Part shown: piece after piece, positions 9,114 to 19,256 of the stretch | Layout of the letters: every line of letters starts with the position of its first letter | Numbering within the stretch: the first letter of the stretch is position 1 | Translations under genes and position numbers: made by a program | Notes under the pieces: model-generated | Database searches by the model: none | Told to the model about the DNA's origin: nothing | The model's input: only the letters and a program-made list of their open reading frames with translations | From: Hymenopellis radicata | Lineage: Eukaryota; Basidiomycota; Agaricomycetes; Agaricales; Physalacriaceae | DNA: 20,060 nucleotides | Reading direction: 5' to 3' | Assembly: GCA_015501595.1 (NCBI GenBank) | Contig: JADNRX010000850.1 | Coordinates: 1 to 20,060 of the forward strand

Positions 9114-11874
9114 ATGACTGATTCGGATGCTACAGCCGCGCTCGCCGGCTCAGATTATGCTCAGCGTTCACGCGAGATGATTAATCTCGTCAAGGATCTC
9201 AGGGCTCTCGGGTTCGTACCCAGTTTCACGCGAGTTTGCTGTGCAAGCTGAACTTGTCCTAGAGCTGACGCAGAGGTTGATCTTCCCCGCATCGCTGTCA
9301 TTGGAAATCAATCTGCTGGAAAGAGTTCTCTTGTTGAGGCCATCGCTGATGTAATGTTTTTGTCTTTCATCGCCAAACGTGTTTACAATGGTCTTGTCCC
9401 TTGTGTAGATCAAAGTACCGCGCGCAGCCGGAACGTGCACCAGGTCTGCTATCAACCCTCGTCACAAATCTATAGCTATATCTCATTCAACAGATGTCCC
9501 ATGGAGTTCCGTCTGTCCTATTCCGAGAGTGCATGGCGCTCTCAGATATCCCTTAGGTTTGAAAAGAGCAAGACCGGGAATCGGCTGCCTAATGTGCTGG
9601 AGCAAAAGTTTGGGCCCACTATTTATAGCAAGAACGAGCTCGAAGATATGTTGCGACGTGCGCAAATGGCGGTTCTCAATCCCAGCACGTCGGCTACTCA
9701 GTTCGAGGCCGCTGACTTCAAAGATAAATCAATGCTCGAAAACGAGCTATCCTTCTCGCCAAACGTTGTCTGTGTTGATGTGTCTGGGCCCGATGTCCCG
9801 GATCTATCGTTCATCGACTTACCAGGTGAGCAGAAAAGCGCGCATTTATTCGTTCTCTTCTGATTCATGAAATTGTTAGGGCTGGTCTCTAACGAGGAGC
9901 GCGACGTTATCGACCTTGTGCGCAATCTTATCCTGGATCACATTACTGGAAACGCTCTCATCCTTCTGACAATCACCATGCGTGGTATGGGATTCATAGC
10001 TTTCACTTTAGACGCCTAGTAACGGTAACCAGATGACATTCAAAACCAATCAGCGGCCCTCCTCGCGAAGGAGGTCGATCCCCAAGGACTTCGGACCGTT
10101 GGTAAGTGACGTTACGATCTGCTCGCCATGGAACACAATTAATGAATATGCGCAGGCGTCCTGACTAAACCAGACACGCTGCAATCCGGTGAAGAAAGCG
10201 GCTGGCTGGATATTCTCCACGGTCGAAAACACCGCCTTCATCATGGCTACTTTGTGACAAAGCAACCGGGCCCACAGGAGCTTCTCGAGGATCTAGGTCA
10301 TGCTGAAGCTCGGAAGCGTGAAGCGTCGTATTTCGCCAGCACCTTGCCTTGGCGGAACGCCCTTCAGACCATAAAGTCGCGTGTCGGTGTTCCTCATCTG
10401 ACTAGTCACCTAAGCAAGCTCTTGACCGAGCGCATCAGTGAAGCGTACGTTTCTTTCCTAGCTTTCTTCACGTTGTTTACCGCTTTACAGGTTACCCGAT
10501 TTACGAAGTCGTTCCCTAGCCTCACTTCGCCAAGCCCGCGATGAGCTGAGCAGTCTCCCGGAGCCGCCCTCAGATAACATCCTCTCTGATTTGCTGTGCC
10601 TCATCGGCCAGTTTGAGAAAACGATCTCAGATTGTGTTGGTGGCTCCATCCACGAACCGTCCGTAATGCAGCACTGTCGGGCGACCTACGATCTGTTCAG
10701 GGAGAATATCAAGGAAACAACACCCGAGTTCACAGTCGACGACACTCCGGATTCATCTTTGGAACGGCCTAGGAGCGCGAAGGACGTGCAAGCCTTTATC
10801 AAAAAGTGAGATATTCTATTTTTCACTCACCCAATCTCTCAGCGTTAATGTACGACTTGGCAGCCATATTACGCGCGAGCTTCCCTTCGATGTACCCTTC
10901 GACGCGAAGGCGCACCTCATCAATCAATGTCTCGAATATTGGCCTCACTTCGTTGAGACCTGCGCCGACGCCGTCTTCTTTGGCTTGGGCGAGATGCTGG
11001 ACGTTAAGATCGAGCAAACTTTTGGACGATTCGGCAACCTAAAACAGAGCGTTAGGTCAGTTGATAAGCCCTCATACTCGGATGATTGCTGACTCTTCTT
11101 GTAGCAACGTCGTCAACGAGCTCTTGAATGAGATCCAAGAGAATGCCGCCAAGCATCTGAAGTGGCTACTTGAACTCGAACACCACCCATTCACGCTAAA
11201 TACGCACTATCTGGAGTCATATCGCGAAAAGTACTTGAAGAAGTACCAAGAGGAAAGGTCACAAGCGACGCCTGACGAAAATGTCAGTCAACGCCAGTCC
11301 TTTCCTCGTATTTTATCTTACTGACGGAATTGCAGGATCAACCGGCTGACGCTGCAAGTCCAGAAATCGTATTGATGGCCGAGGTCCGTGCGTACTTCCA
11401 AGTGGCGTACAAGGTAAGATATACCGCCTTGGTCGAACATGCTAGTCTGATTTTAAATGAAAGCGTATTATCGACAATGTTCCCCGTGCCATCGACTACG
11501 ATGGCTTGATTGCACTCTCCTCGCGCGTCAACGCAGCCTTGGTCCGAGGCCTGGGTGTCGACACGGAGGGCTCCTCGACGCGTTTGAAGGAATACTTTGC
11601 CGAAGATCCAGAGGTTTCCGATCTTCGCGCGGAGTTACAGGCGAAGCAGAAGCGGCTTGAAGAAATCACGACTCGGCTGAGTGGATTCTCTGGGAAGTCC
11701 GACCCGCGAAGGGTGTCCGTCGCCAGGTCGTCGTTCAGACTTGATGCATCTTCTCCATTGTCCCCATTGCGAGCTGTGAATCCCCGAACTCTCGTCCGTC
11801 TAGCCGGCCGACTGTACATGATGGGAGTATTACGGAGGAGAGGGACGATCCCAGTCCTCAGAGCACCGCCGTGA
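9114..11874 (+). CDS. Mx/Drp-type dynamin GTPase lacking the MIF4G tail (copy B)
   Basis: Inverted paralogue of the dynamin at 111-3471. Exons I infer: 9114-9211, 9263-9350, 9409-9443, 9494-9825, 9880-9984, 10033-10101, 10156-10444, 10491-10805, 10864-11055, 11105-11282, 11336-11413, 11464-11874. They sum to 2190 bases, an exact multiple of three, giving 729 residues. The GTPase motifs are intact: P-loop GNQSAGKSS at 47-55, GTCTRCPMEFRL, DLPG, and VLTKPD after the intron at 10102-10155. The middle domain and GED also read through. After the GED a one-base loss near 11776-11786 shifts the frame. The last roughly 30 residues are therefore unlike copy A, and translation ends at 11874 before the MIF4G domain. 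The product could still be an active dynamin. In exon 9 I chose the acceptor at 10863 because it matches copy A; an earlier AG at 10842 would leave a 37-base intron. A rescuing intron over the shift cannot be excluded. Confidence 0.85.
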
Positions 11875-12729
11875 GCCCTGAGCCGCAGGATTCCGCGCAA
11901 AAAGACGCAGTGTCGCCTGCTCCGCCGGCCCTAGATCCGAAGGAGATTTACGCCTCTGAGCGGAAGAAGGTCGTCGAATCTGCCCTGCAGGCTCTTCTGA
12001 ACCAAGTAACTCCAGAGAACCTTGACACCATCTCCCACCAGATAGTTGCCTGGGCTAACAGTCCGGAGAACCTTGGTGGTGCTCCTGTCTTATTGACTGT
12101 TGTCTTAGCAGTCATGCGGAAATCTATCACGACGGTCGCGTGGGCGAAACTGGGCGCATGTATATGTCGAAAGCTCATAAATGAAGCCGGCGATCATGTG
12201 AAAGGGAAGATATCTTCAGGCGATACTTTCGCGGCAGAAGGCTTATATCCTCCTACGTTATTCGCCACCTCAACACGTTAACGGCAGAAACGCTCTTAAA
12301 ATCGACGATTCCGGACACCATTCAGGAGAGGAAAGCATCCCACTTCAATCTAGCCGTTTTTTATGCAAGAACTACTCAAGATGGAACTAATAAGTGGCCA
12401 CGGCATGCTGAAATATGTTGAGCCCTTGTTCAAGTTCAAGTTGAACAAGAGTACTCGGTGCATGGAATTGAGCTATGCGATTCTGAAGTCGTGTGGGCGT
12501 CTGCTGAACATTCCCGGGAATCGTGTTGAAATGCAGAATGTCTTCACTGCTATAGAACAACGGATGGAGGAAGTCTCTCCTGATCTCGGGGCAATGTTGC
12601 AAGTAAGTGTGACTTCTACTGTAATTTTACCCGGGCGGGACATTGACAACTTTCTACTAGGAGCTCGTTGATCTTCGTGAAAGGAATTGGGTGGACATCC
12701 CCGACGATGTAGATACAAAGGATGAATGA
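11871..12729 (+). pseudogene. MIF4G (eIF4G-type) tail of dynamin copy B, broken by frameshifts
   Basis: This continues copy B in a different frame. From 11871 the reading frame gives SPEPQDSAQKDAVSPAPP, then ALQALLNQVTPENLDTIS and ICRKL, the first helices of an eIF4G-like MIF4G domain. A second shift lies near 12228-12234, after GDTF, where similarity to copy A moves to another frame (RRLISSYVIRHLN, later QERKAS). A third lies at the run of six T at 12357-12362: removing one T would align LAVF-MQELL with copy A's LALFFKELL. The last part, including EQRMEEVSPDLGAMLQ, an intron at 12603-12660 and ELVDLRERNWVDIP, matches the C-terminal end of eIF4G MIF4G domains (MLQ-x-x-I/V-D/E-LR-x-x-x-W). It ends at TGA 12727-12729. 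This last third is absent from copy A within the window. Either a true pseudogene tail or consensus errors could explain the shifts; the first and second are not in long homopolymers. Confidence 0.75.
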
Positions 12730-13195
12730 GATGGTTCCATTCGGGACGATGATTGTGTTGATGGGGCGACTGCGCGTCCTCAAATGACGACGTGGATGGT
12801 TTAATCGAAGAAGATGATGACTAAGTACTTACATGGATGGACCGCGCTGAATATGAACTGTACGTAGCATGTTTGTATGTAGAGAACGGTATTACACCAG
12901 ATTTGCACTTGGACAGGTATCAATTGGGGTAGGGGCCTTGTACGCGCGGCGCCAAGCACTTGGAAGTTGATATGAATGTTCGAGCTTGGGACCAACGGAG
13001 GTCGTCGGAGGGATGTACGTAGCACGCGCGACATGGTTGAATGCAAAGGTGCGCGCGGGAGACTTGCCGGAGGTGATAATCATTAGATAAGATAAGGCTA
13101 TTTGTGGCGTAGAGATGCGCCTTGTAATACGAGAAATTTATCTACAACGTAATAAAGCACAAGACATGCTCGGGTCACTTGGCCGTATCACAGTG
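12730..13195. other. Convergent intergenic region
   Basis: Lies between the end of the dynamin B/MIF4G remnant (+) and the 3' end of the helical-bundle gene (-). No reading frame here resembles a protein. It contains the 3' flanks of both genes. Nothing else was recognised. Confidence 0.4.
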
Positions 13196-14902
13196 TCAGT
13201 CCTCATTCTCCACTTCCACATAAGCTTGACCGTCTCCGTACCCAGAGCCATGCATCTAACGCGAAGAAGTAAGTCATCAATCGGACGAGAAGTGATCATG
13301 CTACGAACCGTTACCAGAATCATATCGAGTTTTCTATTGGTCGTATCCAGCTGGCCAGCCATCATCGTCTGAACCTTGTAGATATCGTCGACACGCGAGA
13401 TGAGCCTTGCCTGCATCATGCTGAGATCATAGAGTAATCGAGTCATCGAGATATCGTGGCCAATCTTTTGGGAGTGTGAGAAAGAATTCGTTAGCTAGTA
13501 AACATGTAGAACAGAAACCTGAAATGAGATCCGTGCATTGTCCACTTGTGCGCGCAGTTCTTGAACCTGGGCTTTGATCTTTCCACGCGAGATGAAGTAC
13601 TTCGGGCCCCCGAGCTTTGACAGTTTCTGAATTCTTTGGTTAACTTCACCAATGATGCTGTAAGCCAAGTCAGACACGAGCGCCGACGTCTGGATGTGGA
13701 TCGTACGCAGATAGATCACAAATCCTCTTGATTTCTGTCCCGCTTCTAGTAGACCTGGACCCAATCTCATTGACAATCGCAAGCGTAATACACGCCGTGT
13801 GTTCTGCAAGAGCCTTGCACTCATCGCGGGCAGCGCGCGCACCCTGGCGTGTGAACGCACCGTCAGTGTTGATTATCAAGTGTGTGTAGCAACACCACCG
13901 TTCACTCACCTCTGCAGCTTGGACGATCTTCCGCAGGATTCCGCATGTACCCTCGAGGACGTCGCCGAGCACTGGCACCAGTTTCGCAACACTCTCCGCT
14001 ACATCGAGGCATGTAATAAGGTTGGCTATCGTTGTCGGTCCAAAGGTTGATGTCGAGTCAGAGGAGCCGCCGACTCTATGAAGCTTCGAGAGTACTTCAA
14101 CGCGAGCGGTCATCTCTCGGAAGTACGCTTCCAGACTCTGCCCCGTGAATAATCAAGTGAAATCCTTTCCTCAAACAAACTTGAGGTGACCGAGAGGTGA
14201 TACATACTTTGACCGGGAATGTGCATGGTGTTGAAGTCCCACCAGTCTGCGTCAGTCCAAGCTCTTGTGCGGGTGATGATAATGAGCACTGCTTGCAGTG
14301 CCTCGTGATAGTTGTCCGTCTAGTACAAATCAGACTCCATGGGCAACTCATTGCAACATAACATATACTCACCGAGCCATCCGTTTTGCGAAAGGAGCCT
14401 TGGAACCAACACCAGAGCTCTCTTGCGACTCCACCTACGGTCTCAGCGAGTACAGCCAGAGCATCCAGGCTCCTCTCTTGAACATCCACCAGTACATCAA
14501 GCCATTGCATATACTCACTTTCCGGTATCCATCCTTTCAAGTTGTCCAACCCCATCGAAGTCCCCAAAAGATCTTTGACATCGCTGAGCATCAGTGTGAG
14601 AGGTGTGCTCCATGCGGGGGTTGCCGGGCTGCGAACCTTGACCCGATGGGCTTCCATTCCCATGCCCAACAGGAACAGTCGCCAGAGTCTACGAGCTGAA
14701 CAATCTCGATATCCTCATCCGAACCTGTGGCCCCCGGGTCATCCTCATCTGAACAGTCCTCCTCCACGTCTTCATCTAAAATATAGGGCCAACGACGTTT
14801 CCAGTCGGATTCCTCATCCTCAATAGGAGCATCGTATCCACCATCGGCAGCCACGTCCCCATCCTGAGAGCAGTCGGCCGCGCAGATGTCCTGAACGGGC
14901 AT
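13196..14902 (-). CDS. MLKL-N-terminal-type four-helix-bundle protein
   Basis: Basidiomycete proteins with this helical bundle resemble the membrane-acting N-terminal domain of MLKL and related cell-death executors. ATG 14902 starts an acidic segment (exon 1 14902-14693). An intron at 14637-14692 joins to RSPATPAWSTPLTLMLSDVK, followed by ARELWCWFQGSFRKTDGS (exon 2 to 14373). The next exon gives YHEALQAVLIIITRTRAWTD, then LEAYFREMTARVEVLSKLH, LDVAESVAKLVPVLGDVLEG and ARDECKALAEHTACITLAI, the bundle core. Next come AYSIIGEVNQRIQKLSKLGG and KIKAQVQELRAQVDNARISF, like the brace helices, then DISMTRLLYDLSMMQARLIS. A last intron (GTAACG donor, CGTTAG acceptor) gives a short acidic end VEVENED, stop TGA 13196-13198. 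No kinase, NB-ARC or protease domain follows. Two internal junctions (near 14195 and 13750) and a possible 42-base in-frame intron in exon 2 are unsettled. Confidence 0.65.
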
Positions 14903-15518
14903 GATGAGAGTAAGATGAAAGCGAGGGGATGCTGTCGATGGGATGTCGATACTTTCTGTAACACAGCATTGATAGCCGTATATGATGGCATCCCGTGCAA
15001 TATGAATTCGGGAGCAGCCTGAGAGCTCAGCATTCGCACCGCATCAACACGCGACGTGATGAAGAAGCAACCCAATTGAATGTCTGAATACTTCTCTTAA
15101 CGTCGTCTGATGAGTGCCTACGTGGTGTCTTCCTTGTCTTAACGCACCTACGTGGCTGTGGTGGGAGGATGCTGGACGGAACGGAAGAGACGGCCTCCAA
15201 GTCTGGAATTGTCGGATTCTGAATCGGCGGACGAACAAGGCTGTATGGACTCACGACAAGGTTGGGCGGGGAGACTTCCAAGATGAAGGAAGTCGACGAC
15301 CTCAAGAGCTAGACTCAAGCACTCCTCTGGAGCGTGAGTGAGCATTAATAAATGAGACGAGGAGCTCTTACAACTCGATCAGATTTCGATCTCTAAACAG
15401 TTCATGGAAGAACGTTTACAAGTCGACGGCTTAATGCTATAAGTAACAACAAAGTAGAGTATGACTTTTCAAGTTCTGGCGTGCAGACGAGGGCGCATAT
15501 TGACACCATCTAGTACTC
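14903..15518. other. Upstream region of the helical-bundle gene
   Basis: No gene is supported. Minus-strand open frames here (for example 15345-15148, reading LTHAPEECLSLALEVVDFL) have some protein-like character but no recognisable domain and no convincing splice partner. It should contain the promoter of the gene starting at 14902. Confidence 0.3.
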
Positions 15519-16280
15519 AGTCAAATGGCGCAGCAAAGGAGACACCTGCGGGAACTATCAGCCTCGGAAGCAGAAACATGCTGCCCCACCTCCAACGCCC
15601 AGCTGACCTGATTCATCCACTCCGTATACGCTACAACCGCCACAGCACCCGCCACCACCTCCTTCTCCGCATCCTTATCAAACGTCAACGATAACATCTC
15701 AGACGCTTCATCGTCCATTTTCGCTGGCCGTAATAAGCGCCTCCGGAAGCGCCCTCTTCACGCCTGCGAAGGGGACAGACACCTCCTTGCAGATGCTTTT
15801 CGCAATGTCGTCCAACGTGCGGCTGGATTCACGATCTTTAGTAACGTTGTATCCGTAACGAACACAGCTGACCATGCGTGGGAGGGAGCAGAGCGTTTTG
15901 GAATGGATGAGGTTCAGCCGGTCTTGGGTCCCAAGAGTCTTTGGTACAAGGTTTGTGTAGAAGAGCGACGCGCAGTCCGTGATGAGCTCCTGTACATACG
16001 GAGTGAGTATTACTAGAGCATGGAAAGGGATGGACGACGCACCGATGGCGCCTTCAGGCATGAACGGTTCGTCCACGGGGAGGTGCTTTTCGAGAAGTTT
16101 GGCGACACTCCAGGCCTACTGCATCCTTGAGCCGATGAGGCAACGCGCGAGGACGAGACGTACGAGCCGGAGCTTGACGTCGAAGTTTCAGCTTGAACGA
16201 TGACGAAGTGAGTGCTGTATGAAGGCCGGGCCAAAAACGAGCGTAGGTTACGAGAGGACCCGACATCAACGTCCATTCAT
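15519..16280 (-). pseudogene. Unrecognised degenerate coding stretch
   Basis: Several protein-like segments lie in order on the minus strand but in changing frames. They are GPLVTYARFWPGLHTALTSS (about 16264-16205), FDVKLRLVRLVLARCLIGS (to about 16130, then a TAG), AWSVAKLLEKHLPVDEPFMP running on to ELITDCASLFYTNLVPKTL and RTLDDIAKSICKEVSVPFAG, ending at 15708. A final frame from ATG 15718 gives MDDEASEMLSLTFDKDAEKE and VVAGAVAVVAYTEWMNQ, stop near 15521. An acceptor-like CAGTAG next to the TAG could hide that stop in an intron, but the other changes need further introns or indels. I do not recognise the family. Confidence 0.35.
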
Positions 16281-17190
16281 AATGCTATCACGTCTTGAAG
16301 CGCAGCATTGAGGTCGGGAGTCTTGGGTTGAAGAGCCTGGAGTTTGGTGCGTGTCTAGTTCCTTTCCCTGTTCTGATTCAAGAAATGACAAAGCTGCAGT
16401 TAGACGGAGAGTTTGGAGAACAAGTCGACCAGTCGAAGCAGTAAGCCCAGAGCTTAGAATTGTCCGAGTCCTTGACGCGGCCGTCCAGACAGAGGAGTGA
16501 TGCCGTTTCAGTCGGTCGCCTGGACGCGCACCTCGCATAATTTGCCTCCGTCTGGGTCGGAGGCGTTGAATCCGCGGACCGATTAGCTGCGCGTATCTTC
16601 CTCCTTCAAGTTCAATCAGAGATGACTGCGCTCAAACATTGACGGACTGCGCGAACACCTGTGTCCACATGCATGGGTAGCTGGCGGGTACGTCGGACTG
16701 GTCTCGGATGCGTTTCGAATGCGACTCCGAGACGTGTTAAAGGTTTGTGAACGCGTGGGCAAGTAGTTGAATGGTAGACAGAGAAGCAACTGCGTGATAG
16801 GTATCTCGCCGGGACATCTGCGAGTTGTGCTTACGCTGGCTAGACACGTGAAGGGGATGGAGGGGATGGGAAACGCGTAAGACCCGCGCCACGGCGATCC
16901 GATGACAGACCGAGTACATGTAATCGGCGGAAATTTCCTAACCGTCAGACAGGCGCTGTGGCGGGGAAAATGCAGCAACGAGCGGCGCGTAGTTGTGTTA
17001 GATACTGCGGTAGGCGGTGGTGGTTGTTCTGATTCTCGCAGCAGGGTGTTTGAAACAGGCTTGCCAGTTTTTGTGCCTGACATGTAGCATGTGACGTGGG
17101 AAAATATGTCGTCCGACCTCCATCCGTCATAACCATCATCAAACCACCATCATCATTTCAGCCTTGCTTTGCCTGCTTTCACACCGTACC
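16281..17190. other. Region without a supported gene
   Basis: Open frames exist on the minus strand (17083-16616 and 16538-16266) but are rich in Ser, Thr, Arg and Pro without domain-like pattern, as expected of non-coding GC-rich sequence. Short stretches such as SESHSKRIRDQSDVPASYP near 16730-16670 might be exon relics of the degenerate gene to the left. The right end should hold upstream sequence of the gene at 17255. Confidence 0.3.
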
Positions 17191-17197
17191 ACGCCGA

Positions 17198-17203
17198 TAT
17201 ATA
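17198..17203 (+). promoter_or_regulatory. TATA-like box of the orphan gene at 17255
   Basis: TATATA within GATATATACAC, 52 bases upstream of the ATG at 17255. The position suits a fungal core promoter with a short 5' leader. Confidence 0.4.
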
Positions 17204-17254
17204 CACGAGATACCCTTGCGCGCCTGGATTCCAGTTTGATACGAAACTTGCAAC

Positions 17255-19256
17255 ATGTTCTCCTCTTTCAACACGTTCTTACCGAGCGTCCTCAGCACCC
17301 ATAAATCCCCATCCCCGCAGCCACCGCCTATCCAGATGGAAGCAGAGGAAGAAGAAACCAAGGACCCAGAGGAGGAGAAGGGGCTGGAAAAGGAGAAAAA
17401 GGCTAATGAGGTGTGTATTTATGGTTTGTTGGATTCGTCGCTGATCTGCCGTATAGACGTTCATATTTGTTCGGCCACCGCCAGCCAAGTCGAATCACCC
17501 GCTTAATCTCCAAGTACAGCTTGTACCACCCAACAGCCGCGCGCCTGGAGGGGTATCCACGACTACTACGCCGCGGCAGAGCATTGACGGCGACTCGCAG
17601 TCTGTTGAAGACGTCCCGCTCTCACGCACGTCCTCGAATCGGTCCGACTACTCTTCTACGGCGTCGTTGAGCTCGTTCTCGTCTACCTCGAGCGGTAGGC
17701 GGACGATTATTCCGTTGTACAACCTACAGGCCCATAATGTGATGACCAACACGATCGTGGACGCGGGCACCGATGCCAAGATTGCAAAGTTTGCAAAGCG
17801 CGGGATTGAGATGATTGATCTGGCGGGGATGGAGCCGATTGAGGTCTGGGCGGCGAATGCGAACAGGCCTCTGCTCATCAGTGTCGGGACGCTGGACCCA
17901 AACAATATTGTCAATAATTCTCGGTCGTCGTACCTTGGGTCTCGCCCTACGACCCCCACGCCGACCTCCTCGGCCATCTCGCTCTCCTCTGCCGGTTCCC
18001 ATGTTCCGTCGGTTTCCTCTGATGGACAGGCGCCAAAGAAGAAGGAGAACATATTTGGACGTATGTTCAAGAAGAAGGGCGAGCCCATCCCGATTCCCAA
18101 TATTCCATCACCTATACCCTCTACACCTAATGTCATTCCCACCACTCCCAAGAGACATTCGCGTCATCTGAGCGCGACCTCGCCGTACATGCCGCGTACC
18201 CAGTCTCCTACGCCCTCTAAACGGCTCTCCCTGTCCTCTACTACCGCAGCGCCGCCTCCTCCACCGCAGGATTCGGAACTGCCTCCCGTCCCACTGCAAG
18301 TACTTCTCCCCGCGACGCTCGGCGTCCAGCCGGTGCTTAATATCTCTGTGCCGCCGCCTCCCAATCCTGCGACATACGCGACGCTCGTGTCCTTATTCAC
18401 GTCCTCGGCGTATCCGCCGCAGTTTGCAAAGGGCGGTAATCCTTTCATTGGTCGCGGCCCGGCCATGTACGTCTGGAGCGTCAGGCGATGGTTCAAAGGG
18501 AATGAGGGAAACAGTGTTATTGCGGGTATGTTGAGCGGAGGTAGGCAACCGACCGTTGGGGAGGGCGTCGATGTGAGGGTAGAGTGGAGACGGGGAAGGA
18601 AGCCAAAGTCTCGAGGTCGGAAAGCGGATGCTGTCAAAGAGAGGGATATGGCAGCAGAGGAGCAGGCTGACAAGAAGAGATTTCGCCGCATCAGTGTGGC
18701 GTCCGTGTCTTCTATTGGCAGTGTAGAGCCTGGGTCACGCGCAGGCTCGAGGATACGAAGGCAGAGGACTGTGGATCTGGGCGAGGGAGAGGATGACGGG
18801 GAGGAAAGCGATCCCGAAGACTCGGAGACGCCGTGGACGTGCACCGTCAAGGTTAAGCGCGTCGGGCCGTCGTCGCCTGGAGTGTTGGCGCGGGGCTCGG
18901 GGAATGTTGGCGCGAGCGTGAAGATAAAGGTGGGCACCCTGAGCCCGACGCCTCATCATCCCAAGGTGGTCGCGATGCTCAAGGTGCCGTATCCGCTGCC
19001 GGACGTGGAGGTGGATCGCGTGAACATTGTGAAGCGCAAGGTGATCACCGTGTCTGCTGACGGGGATCCGGTGGCAGGCGAGGAAGGAACGAAGCGGGTT
19101 ATGGTGAGCGAGGGCAAGCTCATGGGCTTGGTGCTGAGCGCGGAGGAGATCAAGGATGTGGTGTGTAGCACGGGGCTGTGGCTCGTTGTGAGAGAGGGAT
19201 TCGGAGGCGTGGGAAAGGTCAGTAGGAAGGGCGATGGGTGGAGGATACGGGCATAG
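17255..19256 (+). CDS. Fungal conserved protein of unknown function, 651 residues
   Basis: Two exons: 17255-17410 and 17457-19256, with a 46-base intron (GTGTGT donor, TATAG acceptor). Both exons are exact multiples of three, giving 651 residues and a TAG stop. Start MFSSFNTFLPSVLSTHK leads into an acidic, Glu/Lys-rich segment (about 28-52), likely helical. Exon 2 opens with TFIFVRPPPAKSNHPLNLQV, then a Ser-rich tract, then GRRTIIPLYNLQAHNVMTN and DAGTDAKIAKFAKRGIEMID. A long low-complexity Ser/Pro/Thr region follows, then GRGPAMYVWSVRRWFKGN, another charged disordered region, and a folded-looking end with HPKVVAMLKVPYPLPDVEVD and STGLWLVVREGFGGVGKVS. I recall closely similar uncharacterised Agaricomycete proteins, especially the NLQAHNVMTN-type block, but no named domain. 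No signal peptide or membrane segment is evident. Codon use is GC-rich and the frame is clean, unlike the decayed genes to the left. Confidence 0.9.

Larger units (their letters stand above)
8907..12200 (+). repeat. Right arm of large inverted duplication (dynamin copy B)
   Basis: Partner of the arm at 365-3702 in the opposite orientation, separated from it by about 5.2 kb. Over the roughly 110 residues of exon 4 I count only five amino-acid differences between the arms. The intron after exon 6 and the MIF4G-coding end are the most diverged parts. Boundaries are by eye. Confidence 0.85.

Noticed and set aside
10806..10842. A 37-base intron in copy B ending at the AG at 10841-10842
   Set aside because: It would be unusually short, and the acceptor at 10863 matches copy A and gives the same protein start (NHITRELP).
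111..11874. Repeat-induced point mutation as the cause of decay in the duplicated arms
   Set aside because: The breaks I can see are one-base length changes, and both arms keep intact GTPase exons without a wave of new stops. A proper count of C-to-T changes was not possible.
14298..14826. Plus-strand open frames opposite the helical-bundle gene
   Set aside because: The minus strand carries the domain pattern and splice sites; the plus frames look like antisense noise.
15521..15718. 65-codon frame ending in CCAI, which has the form of a CaaX prenylation signal and could suggest a mating pheromone precursor
   Set aside because: The body of the frame aligns in order with the larger degenerate coding stretch, fungal pheromones rarely end in Ile, and no pheromone receptor or second precursor is seen.
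17648..18937. Long minus-strand open frames opposite the orphan gene
   Set aside because: They are antisense to a conserved, GC-rich reading frame and show only low-complexity composition.
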